This document shows, in pieces, positions 1 to 10,400 of a stretch of 64,000 bases of DNA; the first letter of the stretch is position 1, and every line of letters begins with the position of its first letter. The notes below the pieces were generated by a model. It saw nothing but the letters and a program-made list of their open reading frames with translations. It did no database searches and was not told the origin of the DNA. The position numbers and the translations under genes are program-made. The stretch comes from Sphingobium baderi (lineage in GTDB: Bacteria > Pseudomonadota > Alphaproteobacteria > Sphingomonadales > Sphingomonadaceae): assembly GCF_001456115.1 (NCBI RefSeq), contig NZ_CP013265.1, positions 124,001-188,000 on the forward strand, in the 5' to 3' direction.

Positions 1-407
1 TTGACCTTCCTCGCGCCTAGCCCCCCCACCCCGGCATCGGCGAGACGTTCTCCCCATCCCGGCAAGTCAGGCACGATCGCGCGGAGCTGGGGCTGAAAGT
101 CCTGCAATACTGACCAACAAAATCCGTGAATGGTCTCCGGCCGAACCGCCGGGTGGGCCTGAACGCGCGCGATAATCTCATCCTTCGCCACGTTCGTGAA
201 CGTGATGCAACCAATCTGTTGGCGCTTACGCACAAGTTCCGTACCGCGAAGTTCGATCAGGCGGCGCAGCGCCTTTTCTAGGGAATATGTCTTGCCTGCG
301 CCCGCGCCTGCCTCGAGCCGGAAGCTTTGTCCGGCATCGAAGCACGCATAGACACGCTCAAGTGCAAGGCGGCCGGCCGCGTCGGCGGCGGTCTCTTCGT
401 CAGCCAT
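1..407 (-). CDS. GajB-like UvrD/Rep-family helicase, N-terminal part (runs off left edge)
   Basis: The minus-strand frame is open from the ATG at 407 to the window edge, giving about 135 residues. It holds a P-loop GAGAGKT, a motif like the UvrD Ia region (ITFTNVAKDEI) and TIHGFCW, which resembles the TFHSFC helicase motif. These are superfamily 1A helicase signatures. The gene overlaps the end of the upstream OLD-family nuclease gene by 8 bp, so the two are translationally coupled. An OLD/TOPRIM nuclease followed by a UvrD-like helicase is the layout of the Gabija antiphage system (GajA-GajB), in which the pair acts on phage DNA. The helicase body (motifs II-VI) lies outside the window, so its integrity cannot be judged. 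It could also be the helicase of another class 2 OLD pair. Confidence 0.8.
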   Translation of the reverse strand, partial: MADEETAADAAGRLALERVYACFDAGQSFRLEAGAGAGKTYSLEKALRRLIELRGTELVRKRQQIGCITFTNVAKDEIIARVQAHPAVRPETIHGFCWSVLQDFQPQLRAIVPDLPGWGERLADAGVGGLGARKV

Positions 408-2466
408 CGACCTGGGCCCCATCAGCCGCGTCAATCACTTCGGCGACCAACTCGGCGGCGATCGCGTCTGGCCCGAGGGTCGGCGCTGGATTGCCTTGGG
501 CAAGCCACCGCAACCCTTCGCCGATGTAGCGCGGCGTCCGCCACTCGGTGTTTACGATCGCATGTTCAAGCGCAAAGCTGGACTTTTTCTGTTCGGCCGC
601 ATGCTCATAGGCGAGCGTCGCCTGGTCGCCCTCGCCGAGATCGAAGAGTTCTGGATTGGCGAGGATGAAGGCATCCTCAAAGCTGCGAGCACATGGACCG
701 CCATCCTGCTCGGGGATCTGATAGGCGAGCCGTCGTCCGCCGTCGGTCTTCTCCTCGGTCGACTTGTCGAGCAGCTGGGCTGGGCTCACGTCGGGCTCGT
801 ACCAGCTTTTGATACAGGCATTGCTGGTGAATGTGCCCTCGGCCACACGAACCGCCACGCGCTTGTTCTTGGCCCCGGGCGCAACGGAATCGATATCGGT
901 GATGATCAGCGTGCGCAACTCGAGGAACGCCAGCAGGCCGAAGAAGCGATGGGCGTAGGCGCCGCCGACCTCCATGACAGTGAGGTACTGACTGCTTAGT
1001 TGCGGCTCGCCTTGCGCGGCAGCGTCGGTCTTGCGGATCATCGCCGGAAGGAGAAGGCGTTCAGCGGTTCCTTCGATCAGCACCGCCTTGTCCGCAAAGA
1101 AAAGGTCGCAGCGGGATAGCGTGAGATATTGATGAAGAAAATTGCGATCCTCTTCCGGCGCGCCGCCCATACCCTGCCGGAGATCCTTCACAACTGAGCG
1201 CCGGAGGCCCGGGCCGTCGGTAACCGACAGAAAATAGCGGAGGCTCTCGAAGCGGGCTTCGTTCGCCATGTGGGGCGAGTGGGTGGTGACGACGAACTGG
1301 ACCGGCCACGGACGGTCGGCGTTCAATTGGGCGACGAACGCGTTGGCGATGTACTCCAGCTGGCGTATGAACACCTCCTGCATCTGGGGATGCAGATGCG
1401 CCTCGGGCTCCTCGATAAAGATTAGATGCACGCCGGCCGCTGTTGGCGTTCCCTGGAACTCGCGGAAGAAGCGCAGGAGCTGTAGTAGCATGTAAACGAG
1501 GTTGCGCGCGCCGAGGCCATTGTAGGTTTCGGGCAGGGTTACGCCGTTCACGCCCCGGTAGCGCAGGCGCGTGTGGTTGCTGAGCAGCTTGTCGACGTCG
1601 AAGCTGGTCTCTGTCACCAATCCCGGGTCTACAAGGCCAGGATATCCAAACAGGTCGAACGTGGGCAGCAGTGAGGTCAGCTTGGCGTTAAAACCGATAT
1701 GCAGATCGCCCTGGATCTGATCGACCGCCTCCTTGAGCTGCTCGGCGGTGCTGCGTCGCGTTGGATCCAGTTCGTCCGTCAATGCCGATTGGAAGAGCAC
1801 CTCGACCACCTTGCCGAGCACGTCGCGCTCGCGGAATGTATCGTCATCCAGCCCGCGCTGGGCATTGATGAAGCCGCCGCCGACGAGCGCGGACAGGATC
1901 TTTGGTTCCAGTGTCTTCCGGTTGGTCGGGTCGTTCGGATCGACCGCTTCCAGCGATCCGGCATAGGCCGAGGCAATGCGATTTCCGAGTTCGCGGTAGA
2001 GCCGGGCGCGGTCCGCCTCCGGATCTTCGAGCGGCTCCGTTAAATCAACGAACAACGCCTGTAGCGCATTGGCCTTCGGCGCGAACCGGAACTCCAGCCG
2101 GGCCTCGTGGCAATCGGGATTCAAGTCGATGATGCACTCGCTAAGCGGCCCAAGATCGGCCGCATCGACGTCATAGCCGATATCGAGCACGAGCTTGATT
2201 GCTGGCAACTGTCCGAGCGTCTCGGACGAATCTTGCTGCGCGCGGAAAGACACAAGCGATGTCCAAAAGCATTCGTGACACCCGAGCGAAAAATCTTCGA
2301 GGCGGAAACTCAGGGCGCGATCGGACAGCAAGCGCCGGAACAGCTCGGCGATCGACGTCTTGCCGCTGTTGTTGCGGCCAACGATGAGCGTCGTCTGTTC
2401 TTCGAAACCGATCTCCACGTCGCGGAGGAGCCTGAAGTTTTCAATCTTAGCTCGGTTGATGCGCAT
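400..2466 (-). CDS. GajA-like OLD-family ATP-dependent endonuclease
   Basis: This 688-residue protein has an N-terminal ABC/SMC-type ATPase half and a C-terminal TOPRIM nuclease half. Visible motifs are Walker A GRNNSGKT (residues 30-37), a GLGARN segment near 318-322, Walker B/D-loop IEEPEAHLHP (351-360) and an H-loop TTHSPH (394-399). The TOPRIM glutamate is in LIEGTAE (463-469) and the DxD in TDID (523-526). OLD-family nucleases cut DNA; in Gabija, GajA is the nuclease and ATP sensor. It is about 100 residues longer than typical GajA proteins as I recall them. The ATG at 2466 has a strong purine-rich RBS (AGGGGGGAAA) directly upstream. The next gene is a UvrD-like helicase overlapping by 8 bp, which supports the Gabija assignment. 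A class 2 OLD pair with another role is the alternative. Confidence 0.85.
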   Translation of the reverse strand: MRINRAKIENFRLLRDVEIGFEEQTTLIVGRNNSGKTSIAELFRRLLSDRALSFRLEDFSLGCHECFWTSLVSFRAQQDSSETLGQLPAIKLVLDIGYDVDAADLGPLSECIIDLNPDCHEARLEFRFAPKANALQALFVDLTEPLEDPEADRARLYRELGNRIASAYAGSLEAVDPNDPTNRKTLEPKILSALVGGGFINAQRGLDDDTFRERDVLGKVVEVLFQSALTDELDPTRRSTAEQLKEAVDQIQGDLHIGFNAKLTSLLPTFDLFGYPGLVDPGLVTETSFDVDKLLSNHTRLRYRGVNGVTLPETYNGLGARNLVYMLLQLLRFFREFQGTPTAAGVHLIFIEEPEAHLHPQMQEVFIRQLEYIANAFVAQLNADRPWPVQFVVTTHSPHMANEARFESLRYFLSVTDGPGLRRSVVKDLRQGMGGAPEEDRNFLHQYLTLSRCDLFFADKAVLIEGTAERLLLPAMIRKTDAAAQGEPQLSSQYLTVMEVGGAYAHRFFGLLAFLELRTLIITDIDSVAPGAKNKRVAVRVAEGTFTSNACIKSWYEPDVSPAQLLDKSTEEKTDGGRRLAYQIPEQDGGPCARSFEDAFILANPELFDLGEGDQATLAYEHAAEQKKSSFALEHAIVNTEWRTPRYIGEGLRWLAQGNPAPTLGPDAIAAELVAEVIDAADGAQVDG

Positions 2467-2625
2467 TTTCCCCCCTATTTTGGCGCTATATAACCCGGGC
2501 GATGAACCCTAGCGTCAGCGCGCCCGACGCCATCGGCTTGGGCGCCGATCACCTGGACGTCCGCACGGCGGAACCAAGGATCGGTCCCGAAGATGATCAT
2601 GGCGCTGTCCTCTAGCCGCATCGCG

Positions 2626-5600
2626 TCAAGCGAGCTCGCACTTCGAGTGGAGGTCGTCACCGACAACGGACTTGGCAATCTCGACAAGGTGGGGATGGTG
2701 CGTGAAGAACAGGACCTGCGTGGAACAGGCCACCTCGGCGAGCACCCTGAACCCCGCTTCGGCGCGCTCGTCGTCGAAGTTCACGAACAAGTCATCGGCG
2801 AGAAACGGCAGGTTGACCCCAGCCTTCACCGATTGCTCCAGCGCCGCCAGCCTAAGGGCGAGGAAGAGCTGGTCGGTGGTGCCCTCGCTCATGGCGCCCA
2901 CCTCCACCATTGTGCGTCGATCGTCCCTCAGGCCCAGCAGCCGCGGGACGCTTCCGTCGGCGTCCACTCGTAGCGCGGCATAGCGGCCGGCGGTCAGAAT
3001 CGAGAACAAATCGCCGGCGCGCAACAGCAACGGATCTTGATGTCTTTCGCGGTATTTCTCGATCGCCCACTTCAACGTCAGCGCCTGAGCACGCTTCAGG
3101 ATGTACTGTTCGGCAAGGACTTCAAGCTCGGCCTTCGCCTGTTCCGCGTCCGATGCCGCGTCCACCGCGGCTGTCCCGCCCGCGTCGAGGGCGGTGAAAG
3201 CAGATCTGGCGTGGCCATGCGCCGTAGCCGCTGCGGCCACCTCGTCGTTCAATTCCCCCAACCGTGCATCCAGCGACGAGACGTGGCTCGCGATTTGGTC
3301 AGGATTAGAAGCGGCGACTGCGGCGACGAGTTCGTCCAGCGTGAAGCCGTCCCCTTCCTCGACGATCCTGCGTTCTATGGCGGCCCGCTCCACCGTCAGC
3401 CGGCGCTTCGCGCGCGACCGTTCGATCGCTTCCGATAATTCCGCGCGATCCGTCGATTTGGTTTCAGCGAGCGCGGGGGCCAGCGCCGCGTCGGCCGTGG
3501 CGAGCTTCGCCGAAGCCTCCTCGAACTGATCCGCGCGGCGGCGCGCTTCCTCATCCAGCGAATCGATCAGCGTGGCGGCCGACCTGGCCGCCGTGAGGCA
3601 ATTCCTTAGAGCGCCAAGCCGCGTCGCCGTGTCGCCCGCGGGAACGTTGGAGCCATCGGACAACTTCTCTACCCGCTCCATGTGATTGCTGGCGTCCCTG
3701 CGGATCGTCTCGACCCTCCTGCGCAGGTCTGCCTCTGCCGCGATGGCGCCACGAAGATCATCGAGTAGTTCCAGAACCGCACCGCAAGTGACGATGTCCA
3801 GCTGCAGACCGGCTTCGTCCATTACTTCTCGCCAGGAGGTGACGTTCGACGCGTCCTCATCGTCGAGGCGCTGGTGCCGCCGGTCGAGGGCGGAGGCCTC
3901 CGCGGCGATCTGGTCCAACTGTTCTGCGGCAAGACGGCGCTGTTGCGTAAAATCCTCGTATTCAGCCCGCTTCCGCTCGGCTGCCGCGAGTACCGGCGTT
4001 AACGGTCCGCCGGCGTCCGCAACCTCCAACGCCTGCGCCAGCGCGGCCCGGCACCGGTCACGCCGTCCGACAATGGAAGCGAGATCGGCCCGCAACGTCA
4101 AGCCATCGCGATGGGCCTCGACCGCCGCGTCCCGCGCCGACCGCCAGGTTAGGAAACGGGTGGGCTCGAGGGCTGGCAGGCCGGCCGCGGTCAATCGCGC
4201 CGCCCATGCCTCCGCTGCTTCTCCATAACGCTTGCGGGCATCTTCAATCCGGCCCTGCGCTTGTTTGGCCTGAAGATCGTGCGACGCCTTGGACCGCTCG
4301 AGCACGGAGAGGCGGCTCGACTCCTCGGCCAGCGAAAAACGGAGGACCATCTTCTCGTCCACACGGGACACGCTTGTCTCGTAGTCGGCTACGGCCGCTT
4401 CTGGAGACCCGAGTGGGGTCCCCGCAAGGACATTCTCACGGATGGGTTGCCAGCAGTCCTGGCGGCTCAAACGGACCGATGCGATCTCGTCCTCGGACAC
4501 GACGGTGCCGGTCGCGAGTTGGCCAATCTCCAGCGCAACCTTCTCGGCCTCTTCGGTCCAGTGCCGGAGCTGCTCCTCTTCACGGCGAACTTGGCCGAGA
4601 ATTTCGGCCAGTTCGCTACGTGCGGACTCGATCTCCTCGTCGCCCACCTCGGGTAGCACCAGCAGCTCGTCGATTCCGCCCGTCCACGGCGAAAGGCGGG
4701 TGAGCAGGGCGGGCAGCGACGATGCCAACGCTTCGACCCTAAGGCCGGCTCCTTCGCAACGAGCGTCGGCATCCGATCCGAGCGCGCGTGCGGCGTCGAC
4801 CGCATCAATGAGCGCCTCGGAAGCCGCGGCGGCCGATGCACCATCGAGCCGGTCCTGCGCGCGCTTCCTTCGGTCGTCGAGATCGTTCCGGCTCTCGGCG
4901 ATCTGCCTTCTCGCGGCGGCGTTCTCGCCGTGAGTCCGGGAGAGGTCGCGCAACTTTGCCGCCAAAGCGCGTGAAGGTGTGGCGTCCGCGTTGGGTCCCG
5001 CTTCGGCCCTCAAACGGCGAGTCAGCGCCTCCGCGACGACGAGCTCCGCCTCGCGCCGGACTAGATCCTGCGCGGCCTTCGCGACGGCGCCCCCGTCCGC
5101 GATGAGCTGGTCGATCTCGTCCGCCTTTTCCAAAAGGGTCGGATCGGCCTCGATTTTGTCCCGACGGTTTTCCGCGTCAGCCTTTAGCTGCTCTGCGGTC
5201 GACCTCTGGCGCTGGGCCTCCTCGGCCTCGCGGATCACGCGTTCCGCCTCGTCCTCGCGTTGCACACTGAGATCAACGATGGTTTCGTAGCCGAGCAGGG
5301 TCTCGGTCTGCTCGTCGCGCAGCCGTACGAGCGGGGCGAGCCGCCTTACGCGGTCTGCAGCCCTCAGCTCCGTTTGGACCACGTCGCGGGCGTCTCGAGC
5401 CAGATTGAGTGCGGCCTGTGCCTCCAGCATCGCGTTCCGTGCGTCAGACCAGGACTTGGGCTTGAGAGCTGCGTCTCGGATCGTCTTGGTGGCTTCGGCG
5501 AGCTGGCGGTGCGCGAAGGTAAAGCTGCGTCGCTGGGACGTCGTAGGCGCCCAGATGGCATCGGCCTCGCCTTCGAGCTTCTTGAGCTCGTCGGCGACGC

Positions 5601-6066
5601 CGGTGAGGCCAGAACCCGCGGCGAACAACGTGCGGCCGAGGTCGTTCTTGGCTTCTACCATTGCCTTGCCTCCCGAGCGCAGGGCATCCTGGTCGAGACT
5701 GAAGGAGAGGCTGAAGGTTTCGCGGGTCTGCCCTTTCAGCATCGAGGCAAGGGGAGCCTCGTCGATCGCTGCGTCATTCGTGTCAAGCAGCGTGCCGGCC
5801 GTACCCTTTTTCCGGCGGCACGCGAACGTCCGACTACCGTCCTCCAGTACCGCACCGACCCTGAGGAGGATGTAATCGAACATGAAGTTGTACGGCGACC
5901 GCTGGGGGAATCCGAAAAGGAGGTCTGACACCGCCGCCAGCGAGGTCGTCTTGCCGGCTTCGTTCGCCCCATAGATGATGTGGAGGTCGGGGTCGCCGGA
6001 CCGAAAGTTTAGCTCGCAGTCCGCGAAGCGGCCGTAACGTTCGAGGGAAAGGCGGGAGAAACGCAT
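2626..6066 (-). CDS. yhaN: YhaN-like SMC/SbcC-type AAA ATPase
   Basis: The 1146-residue protein starts with the YhaN signature MRFSRLSLERYGRF and a Walker A GANEAGKTT near residues 33-41. A long Ala/Glu/Arg-rich middle with coiled-coil character follows. The C-terminal half-site has an ABC signature-like MSEGTTDQLFLALRLA, a Walker B LPFLADDLFVNFDD and an H-loop FFTHHPHL. The signature reads SEG where relatives usually have SGG. This is the Rad50/SbcC architecture: a DNA-end-binding ATPase that drives its partner nuclease. The partner YhaO ends 2 bp upstream, so the two form a tight operon. YhaO/YhaN pairs lack a settled role; placement between a restriction enzyme and a Gabija-like pair suggests a defence or repair role, by inference. 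Confidence 0.85.
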   Translation of the reverse strand: MRFSRLSLERYGRFADCELNFRSGDPDLHIIYGANEAGKTTSLAAVSDLLFGFPQRSPYNFMFDYILLRVGAVLEDGSRTFACRRKKGTAGTLLDTNDAAIDEAPLASMLKGQTRETFSLSFSLDQDALRSGGKAMVEAKNDLGRTLFAAGSGLTGVADELKKLEGEADAIWAPTTSQRRSFTFAHRQLAEATKTIRDAALKPKSWSDARNAMLEAQAALNLARDARDVVQTELRAADRVRRLAPLVRLRDEQTETLLGYETIVDLSVQREDEAERVIREAEEAQRQRSTAEQLKADAENRRDKIEADPTLLEKADEIDQLIADGGAVAKAAQDLVRREAELVVAEALTRRLRAEAGPNADATPSRALAAKLRDLSRTHGENAAARRQIAESRNDLDDRRKRAQDRLDGASAAAASEALIDAVDAARALGSDADARCEGAGLRVEALASSLPALLTRLSPWTGGIDELLVLPEVGDEEIESARSELAEILGQVRREEEQLRHWTEEAEKVALEIGQLATGTVVSEDEIASVRLSRQDCWQPIRENVLAGTPLGSPEAAVADYETSVSRVDEKMVLRFSLAEESSRLSVLERSKASHDLQAKQAQGRIEDARKRYGEAAEAWAARLTAAGLPALEPTRFLTWRSARDAAVEAHRDGLTLRADLASIVGRRDRCRAALAQALEVADAGGPLTPVLAAAERKRAEYEDFTQQRRLAAEQLDQIAAEASALDRRHQRLDDEDASNVTSWREVMDEAGLQLDIVTCGAVLELLDDLRGAIAAEADLRRRVETIRRDASNHMERVEKLSDGSNVPAGDTATRLGALRNCLTAARSAATLIDSLDEEARRRADQFEEASAKLATADAALAPALAETKSTDRAELSEAIERSRAKRRLTVERAAIERRIVEEGDGFTLDELVAAVAASNPDQIASHVSSLDARLGELNDEVAAAATAHGHARSAFTALDAGGTAAVDAASDAEQAKAELEVLAEQYILKRAQALTLKWAIEKYRERHQDPLLLRAGDLFSILTAGRYAALRVDADGSVPRLLGLRDDRRTMVEVGAMSEGTTDQLFLALRLAALEQSVKAGVNLPFLADDLFVNFDDERAEAGFRVLAEVACSTQVLFFTHHPHLVEIAKSVVGDDLHSKCELA

Positions 6067-6068
6067 TG

Positions 6069-7322
6069 TCAGGCTTCCGGCGTCAGGCGCGACCGCAACG
6101 CCGTTGATGCGGTGCCGAGGATTCCTGCCCAGTCGCCCTGTGCCGCTAACAGACGCAATTCACCGTCCTCCGACTCACCGAGCGCGCTCTTCGCCAGAAC
6201 CATGAAGCGCTCCAGATCCGCCTCAATCGCCGCCGCTAGTCCGAGGTCCGAGGAGCCCTCGCCGATCAATTCATCGAGATCCTCGCCGAGCACGGCGTGT
6301 TGTTCCGTGGTCGGCTCCGACACCAGTACCTTCACCTTCTCGACATGAAGGTCTGGCGAGATCGACGTGGCGATGGCGCGCACGTCGTCCCGAATGGCCC
6401 CAGCCTTGTCGATGAGCGCGCCTGCGCCTGCGAGCTCGCCCCTCAGGCTCACGCGGACGATCATTGGCCGACCGGAGCCATCGGCGCCGTGGATGCGCGT
6501 CAGTTCGGCGCGGATCAGGTCCGGGAGGCCGCCCGGCGATGAGCCGGCGCAATCGATGTCGAGGCGGATCCAGCGCACAACGTCCAGATCGATGCGATCA
6601 ATGGACGAAACCTCGCCATCCACCACCGTCACGATGACTGCACCCTTTGCGCCCGCCTCGCGTATAGTGCGGCCCTGCACGTTGCCTGGAAAGACGACAT
6701 AGGGGTTGTCGTTGACGATTTCGAACTCGTGCACATGGCCGAGTGCCCAGTAGTCGTAGCCCTTCCCGCGTAAATCTTCGACGCCACAGGGCGCGTATTT
6801 GGCGTGTCCCGGCCGCCCCGCCAAGGCGGTGTGGAGTACGCCGATGTTGAACGAGTTCGCTTCTGCGGCCGGATAGGAGAGGACGAGGTTGTCGGTGACG
6901 GCCGGCGTGGAAAAGCTCTGGCCGTGCAGCGCCACAGCGAGGTTCGGCAGCCTGTGGGTTTCGGGACGCCTCGGTCCGAATTGGCGAACGTTTGGCGGCC
7001 AAGTCAACGTCCGCGAGATCGCCGAGGCGGCGTCGTGGTTGCCGGCAATAATGAACGCTGGAATGCCGGCCTGATCGAGACGGCCCATGGCCCGGGCAAA
7101 GTAGAGTCCCGTCCCCATATCGCGCCAGTCGCCATCGAATAGATCGCCGGCGATGACGACAAAGTCCACCGCCTCGTCGATCGCGCATTGGATGAGGTTG
7201 TCAAACGCGGATCGCGTGGCCGACCGGATCTCCTCGACGGGAAGTCCATCGTACCGCGATAGGCCATGCAATGGACTGTCCAAATGGATGTCCGCAGCAT
7301 GCAGGAAGCGGAAACTCGACAC
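6069..7322 (-). CDS. yhaO: YhaO-like SbcD/Mre11-family metallophosphoesterase nuclease
   Basis: This 417-residue protein carries the full calcineurin-like phosphoesterase motif series of SbcD/Mre11 nucleases: HAADIHLDSPL near residues 8-18, VIAGDLFDGDW, IIAGNHD and ALGHVHEFE. Such enzymes use two Mn ions to cut DNA ends. The C-terminal half (about residues 270-417) is the variable accessory region. The stop codon lies 2 bp before the YhaN start, so the two subunits are made together, as in sbcDC operons. A 91-bp gap separates it from the MmeI-like gene upstream. The start MSSFRFLHAADIH fits the family, where the first metal motif is close to the N terminus. Confidence 0.88.
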   Translation of the reverse strand: MSSFRFLHAADIHLDSPLHGLSRYDGLPVEEIRSATRSAFDNLIQCAIDEAVDFVVIAGDLFDGDWRDMGTGLYFARAMGRLDQAGIPAFIIAGNHDAASAISRTLTWPPNVRQFGPRRPETHRLPNLAVALHGQSFSTPAVTDNLVLSYPAAEANSFNIGVLHTALAGRPGHAKYAPCGVEDLRGKGYDYWALGHVHEFEIVNDNPYVVFPGNVQGRTIREAGAKGAVIVTVVDGEVSSIDRIDLDVVRWIRLDIDCAGSSPGGLPDLIRAELTRIHGADGSGRPMIVRVSLRGELAGAGALIDKAGAIRDDVRAIATSISPDLHVEKVKVLVSEPTTEQHAVLGEDLDELIGEGSSDLGLAAAIEADLERFMVLAKSALGESEDGELRLLAAQGDWAGILGTASTALRSRLTPEA

Positions 7323-7413
7323 GGTGATGTTCCCCCCTGGCAGTCAGTGCCTACCGTTTATGAAGATAAGAGCGGCAAATGGAGACGTTGGCCATTTGCC
7401 GAAGCGCAGCTTC

Positions 7414-10400
7414 TCAGGCCGCATAGCGGCCGTCCTCAAGCTTTCGTACCATCCCCATTCCTGCAAGCGCATCAAGCACTGGCGCGACTGTAGAGGCGCG
7501 TTTCCCTTTGAATGCACGGGCAACATCTTTGGGCGCCAATGGTTTGGCGGACCGCGCCACGACGCTTGCGACGGCAACCACTTGTTCTGGAAGGGCGCTT
7601 GGCCAATCCCGCTCCACCTTCTTTGCCTTGGTGCCTCTGCGAAGTTGCAGGACGACTTGGGCCGGCTTCTTTCGGAGGGATTTCGCCTGGAAAGAGGGCC
7701 GAACCCACCGGATCTGCCCCGCACGCTCCTCCTCGGCTCGCTCGTCATTCAAAGCAACAAGCCTGACCAGCATTTCCTCATGTTCCAAGTCGCGCGGCCA
7801 ACCGTATGCTTCAGCGACAGCCTCATCTATCTGTTGGTGATAATGGCGGATGAGCGAGACTTCGCCGCGTTCGGCGACGGACCGGTATTTGGGATCAAGA
7901 ACTCCACCCTTGGCATCTCGCATACGGGCGAGCGTGGTATAAAGTGCTGTCAGGGTCAGATCCGAATGGCGCGCTAGAACCTTCCGGCGCAACCTGTCCA
8001 ATTTGCGCGCTGCAATCCGAATCCTCTGCTCCAGTTCCGGCACGCTCGGCGGAAAGGGAAACGGATCAAAACAGGTTTCATTTTGATAACGCGGATCGTC
8101 GCCCGACCCCATCCGCCCGCCCGCACGAAGCGCCCACACGGTGTGCGCTGTGCTCGAGACCACGCCGAGAACATAGGGGTCGTCGGACGCAATCGCTATA
8201 ACTGAGCCATCCACGAGACGGCCCGCACTGGGAATAAACTTGAAGAACCTCTCCGTAGCTGTTTCGCTGGTGACGATGTAGCGCCGGAGACCGCTGATGG
8301 CTGCACGAAGCCTCGGTCGAGGTTCTGCGAAGCGCCACCAATTGAGGCGGTACTGCTCCCTGTCGTTTTCATCGCGCTCTGGCTTCACATGATCGAACAG
8401 GTAGCGGTGCACGCCAGGGAAGCGATCATGCAACTCGTCCTCAGTCTCGATGTCGAAGAAGTCGAGAGCGTAAGTGTTACTTTGAGACTCAGTCACATCC
8501 GTGCCGGCCACAACCAGCGGCATTCGTTCCGGCGGCACGCCATCGGCGATGAAGCGGGCTCGCTGCTCGGTATTGATTTTGAATCCGTCACCGGACATTT
8601 TCACACCCATACGACAGATGTTGCCGTTGGCTCTGAGTGAGGTGGCGCCGGCGACGTTGGCGCCGGTAGTCAGATCGATGTTAATCGGCGCAACTTGCTC
8701 CTCAAACTCGAGCAGTGTTTCACCTTTTTTGCGCTTCTCCAGTGAAACGCTCGACAGCCGTCCTGCGCCTTGTCCGGCAGCAGCCGCAGTCATCGCGATC
8801 CGCACCGCAGCGGTTGTTTCCTGATCGTGCCACGGATGGTTCGGAATCGCGAAGGTCAGGTAGAGTTTGCCACCGCGCTCAGGATCGAGATAGCGGCTAA
8901 GCACCGAGCGATTACTCGATTGGGCAATAGTCTTCGTCGTGATGAGACCAAATCCTCGAACAGAGCCATTCGCTACCTGCTCGGCACTTCGTGCCCACCA
9001 ATAGGTCACGAAATCGATCTCGCCAGAAAGGTCGCCGTACACGCTCCGGAGCGTATCGACGTAGGGCGACCCGAGGCGCTTGCGCATTCGGCGGCATCCG
9101 ATGAAGGGCGGGTTCCCGATGATGAAGTCTGCCTCCGGCCAGACTTGCCGCCGCGGATTGACGTACCGATATACCGTTAGCCGACCGGAGTGATCGGGAA
9201 CGGGTCGCCCGGTCACTGGATGCGGCTTCATCGACGTACCATCCCAGATCGTCTTTGGCTCGCCGTTCTCCATCTCAGGAAGCTTCTCGTCCCAATCAAG
9301 CAGGGCATCGGCTGGGATGATCGTTCTGACATCACGCAAAACGGGGGGCTCGGGCATCCGATCTTCTCCGTTCACACGAAAATGCCATTGAAGATAGCCA
9401 ATCCAGAGCACGAGTTGAGCGATCTGTGCAGCCCGAGGATTGATTTCGAGGCCATGGAAGTTGGCAGGAGTAATCGTGTGGCTGCCGAGCTCAAGAAGAT
9501 AGCGCTCATCGCCGAGTGCTTCGAGCAATTCGAGCACCTCTCCTTCCAACTCCTTAAGTCGCGCAAGCGCGACATAAAGGAAATTGCCCGTTCCGCAGGC
9601 CGGGTCTAGAATGACGATGTTTGCGAGCTTGGTGTGAAAGCGTTCGACCTCAAGACGCGCGGTCTCCTTGTCGCCTGCTTCCGCAGCCAAGGTTGCTGCG
9701 GTTCGCGCACCTTCCCAATCAGCGCGCAGGGGTTCCATTACGGTGGGGCCGACCAGTCGCTCTACATAGGCGCGCGGAGTGAAATGCGCGCCAAGCTTGG
9801 CGCGTTCTTTGGCATTCAGCGCACGCTCAAGCAAGGTTCCGAAAATTGCTGGCTCGACCTGGCGCCAGTCCGATGCCGCTGCGTCGATGAGGACGTTGAT
9901 CTCACGCTGATCAAGCGCCAGCGCACTGGCATCCTTAAAGAGGTATCCATTGAACTGACGCACAACCTCCCCTGCCTCACCAAGGCCAAACGCAAGGCCA
10001 CCGGTATCCATCGCCTCCCATAGCTGACTGAGTTGGGGGGCCAGGAGTTCGGGGCGATCGCGGACTTTTTTCAAGAGCGCGCTGAAACTCGCCTTCGGAA
10101 TAAGACCAGTGTCCTCCGCGAACATGGTAAAGAGGAGACGCATAAGGAAGGCCGCCACGCGATCCGGGTCCTGCTCTCGAGCTTCGATACCCTGGGCTAG
10201 AACAGCCAGATGATCCGCAATTTTTCGCGTAACCCGTGCCGCCTCGGCCGAGGGGTCGAGCGACATTGGCATGGTCCAAATTGCCGCCAGGCGCTCCCGG
10301 ACTGTCTTGTCGCGCAGTTCATCGAGGGTAATTCGATACCGACGACGGTCGGGAAATGGCGCATAGCCTTTCCCGTTGCGTTGAAAGTCCGCATAGACGT

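Noticed and set aside
2475..2687. Small minus-strand ORF between yhaN and the gajA-like gene
   Set aside because: Its first part overlaps the yhaN 3' end in another frame, and it has no RBS or conserved-looking sequence; the gap more likely holds the promoter.
5260..5928. Long plus-strand frame opposite yhaN (222 codons)
   Set aside because: It lies antisense to a well-supported ATPase gene, has no RBS or recognisable domain and follows the complement of its codon pattern.
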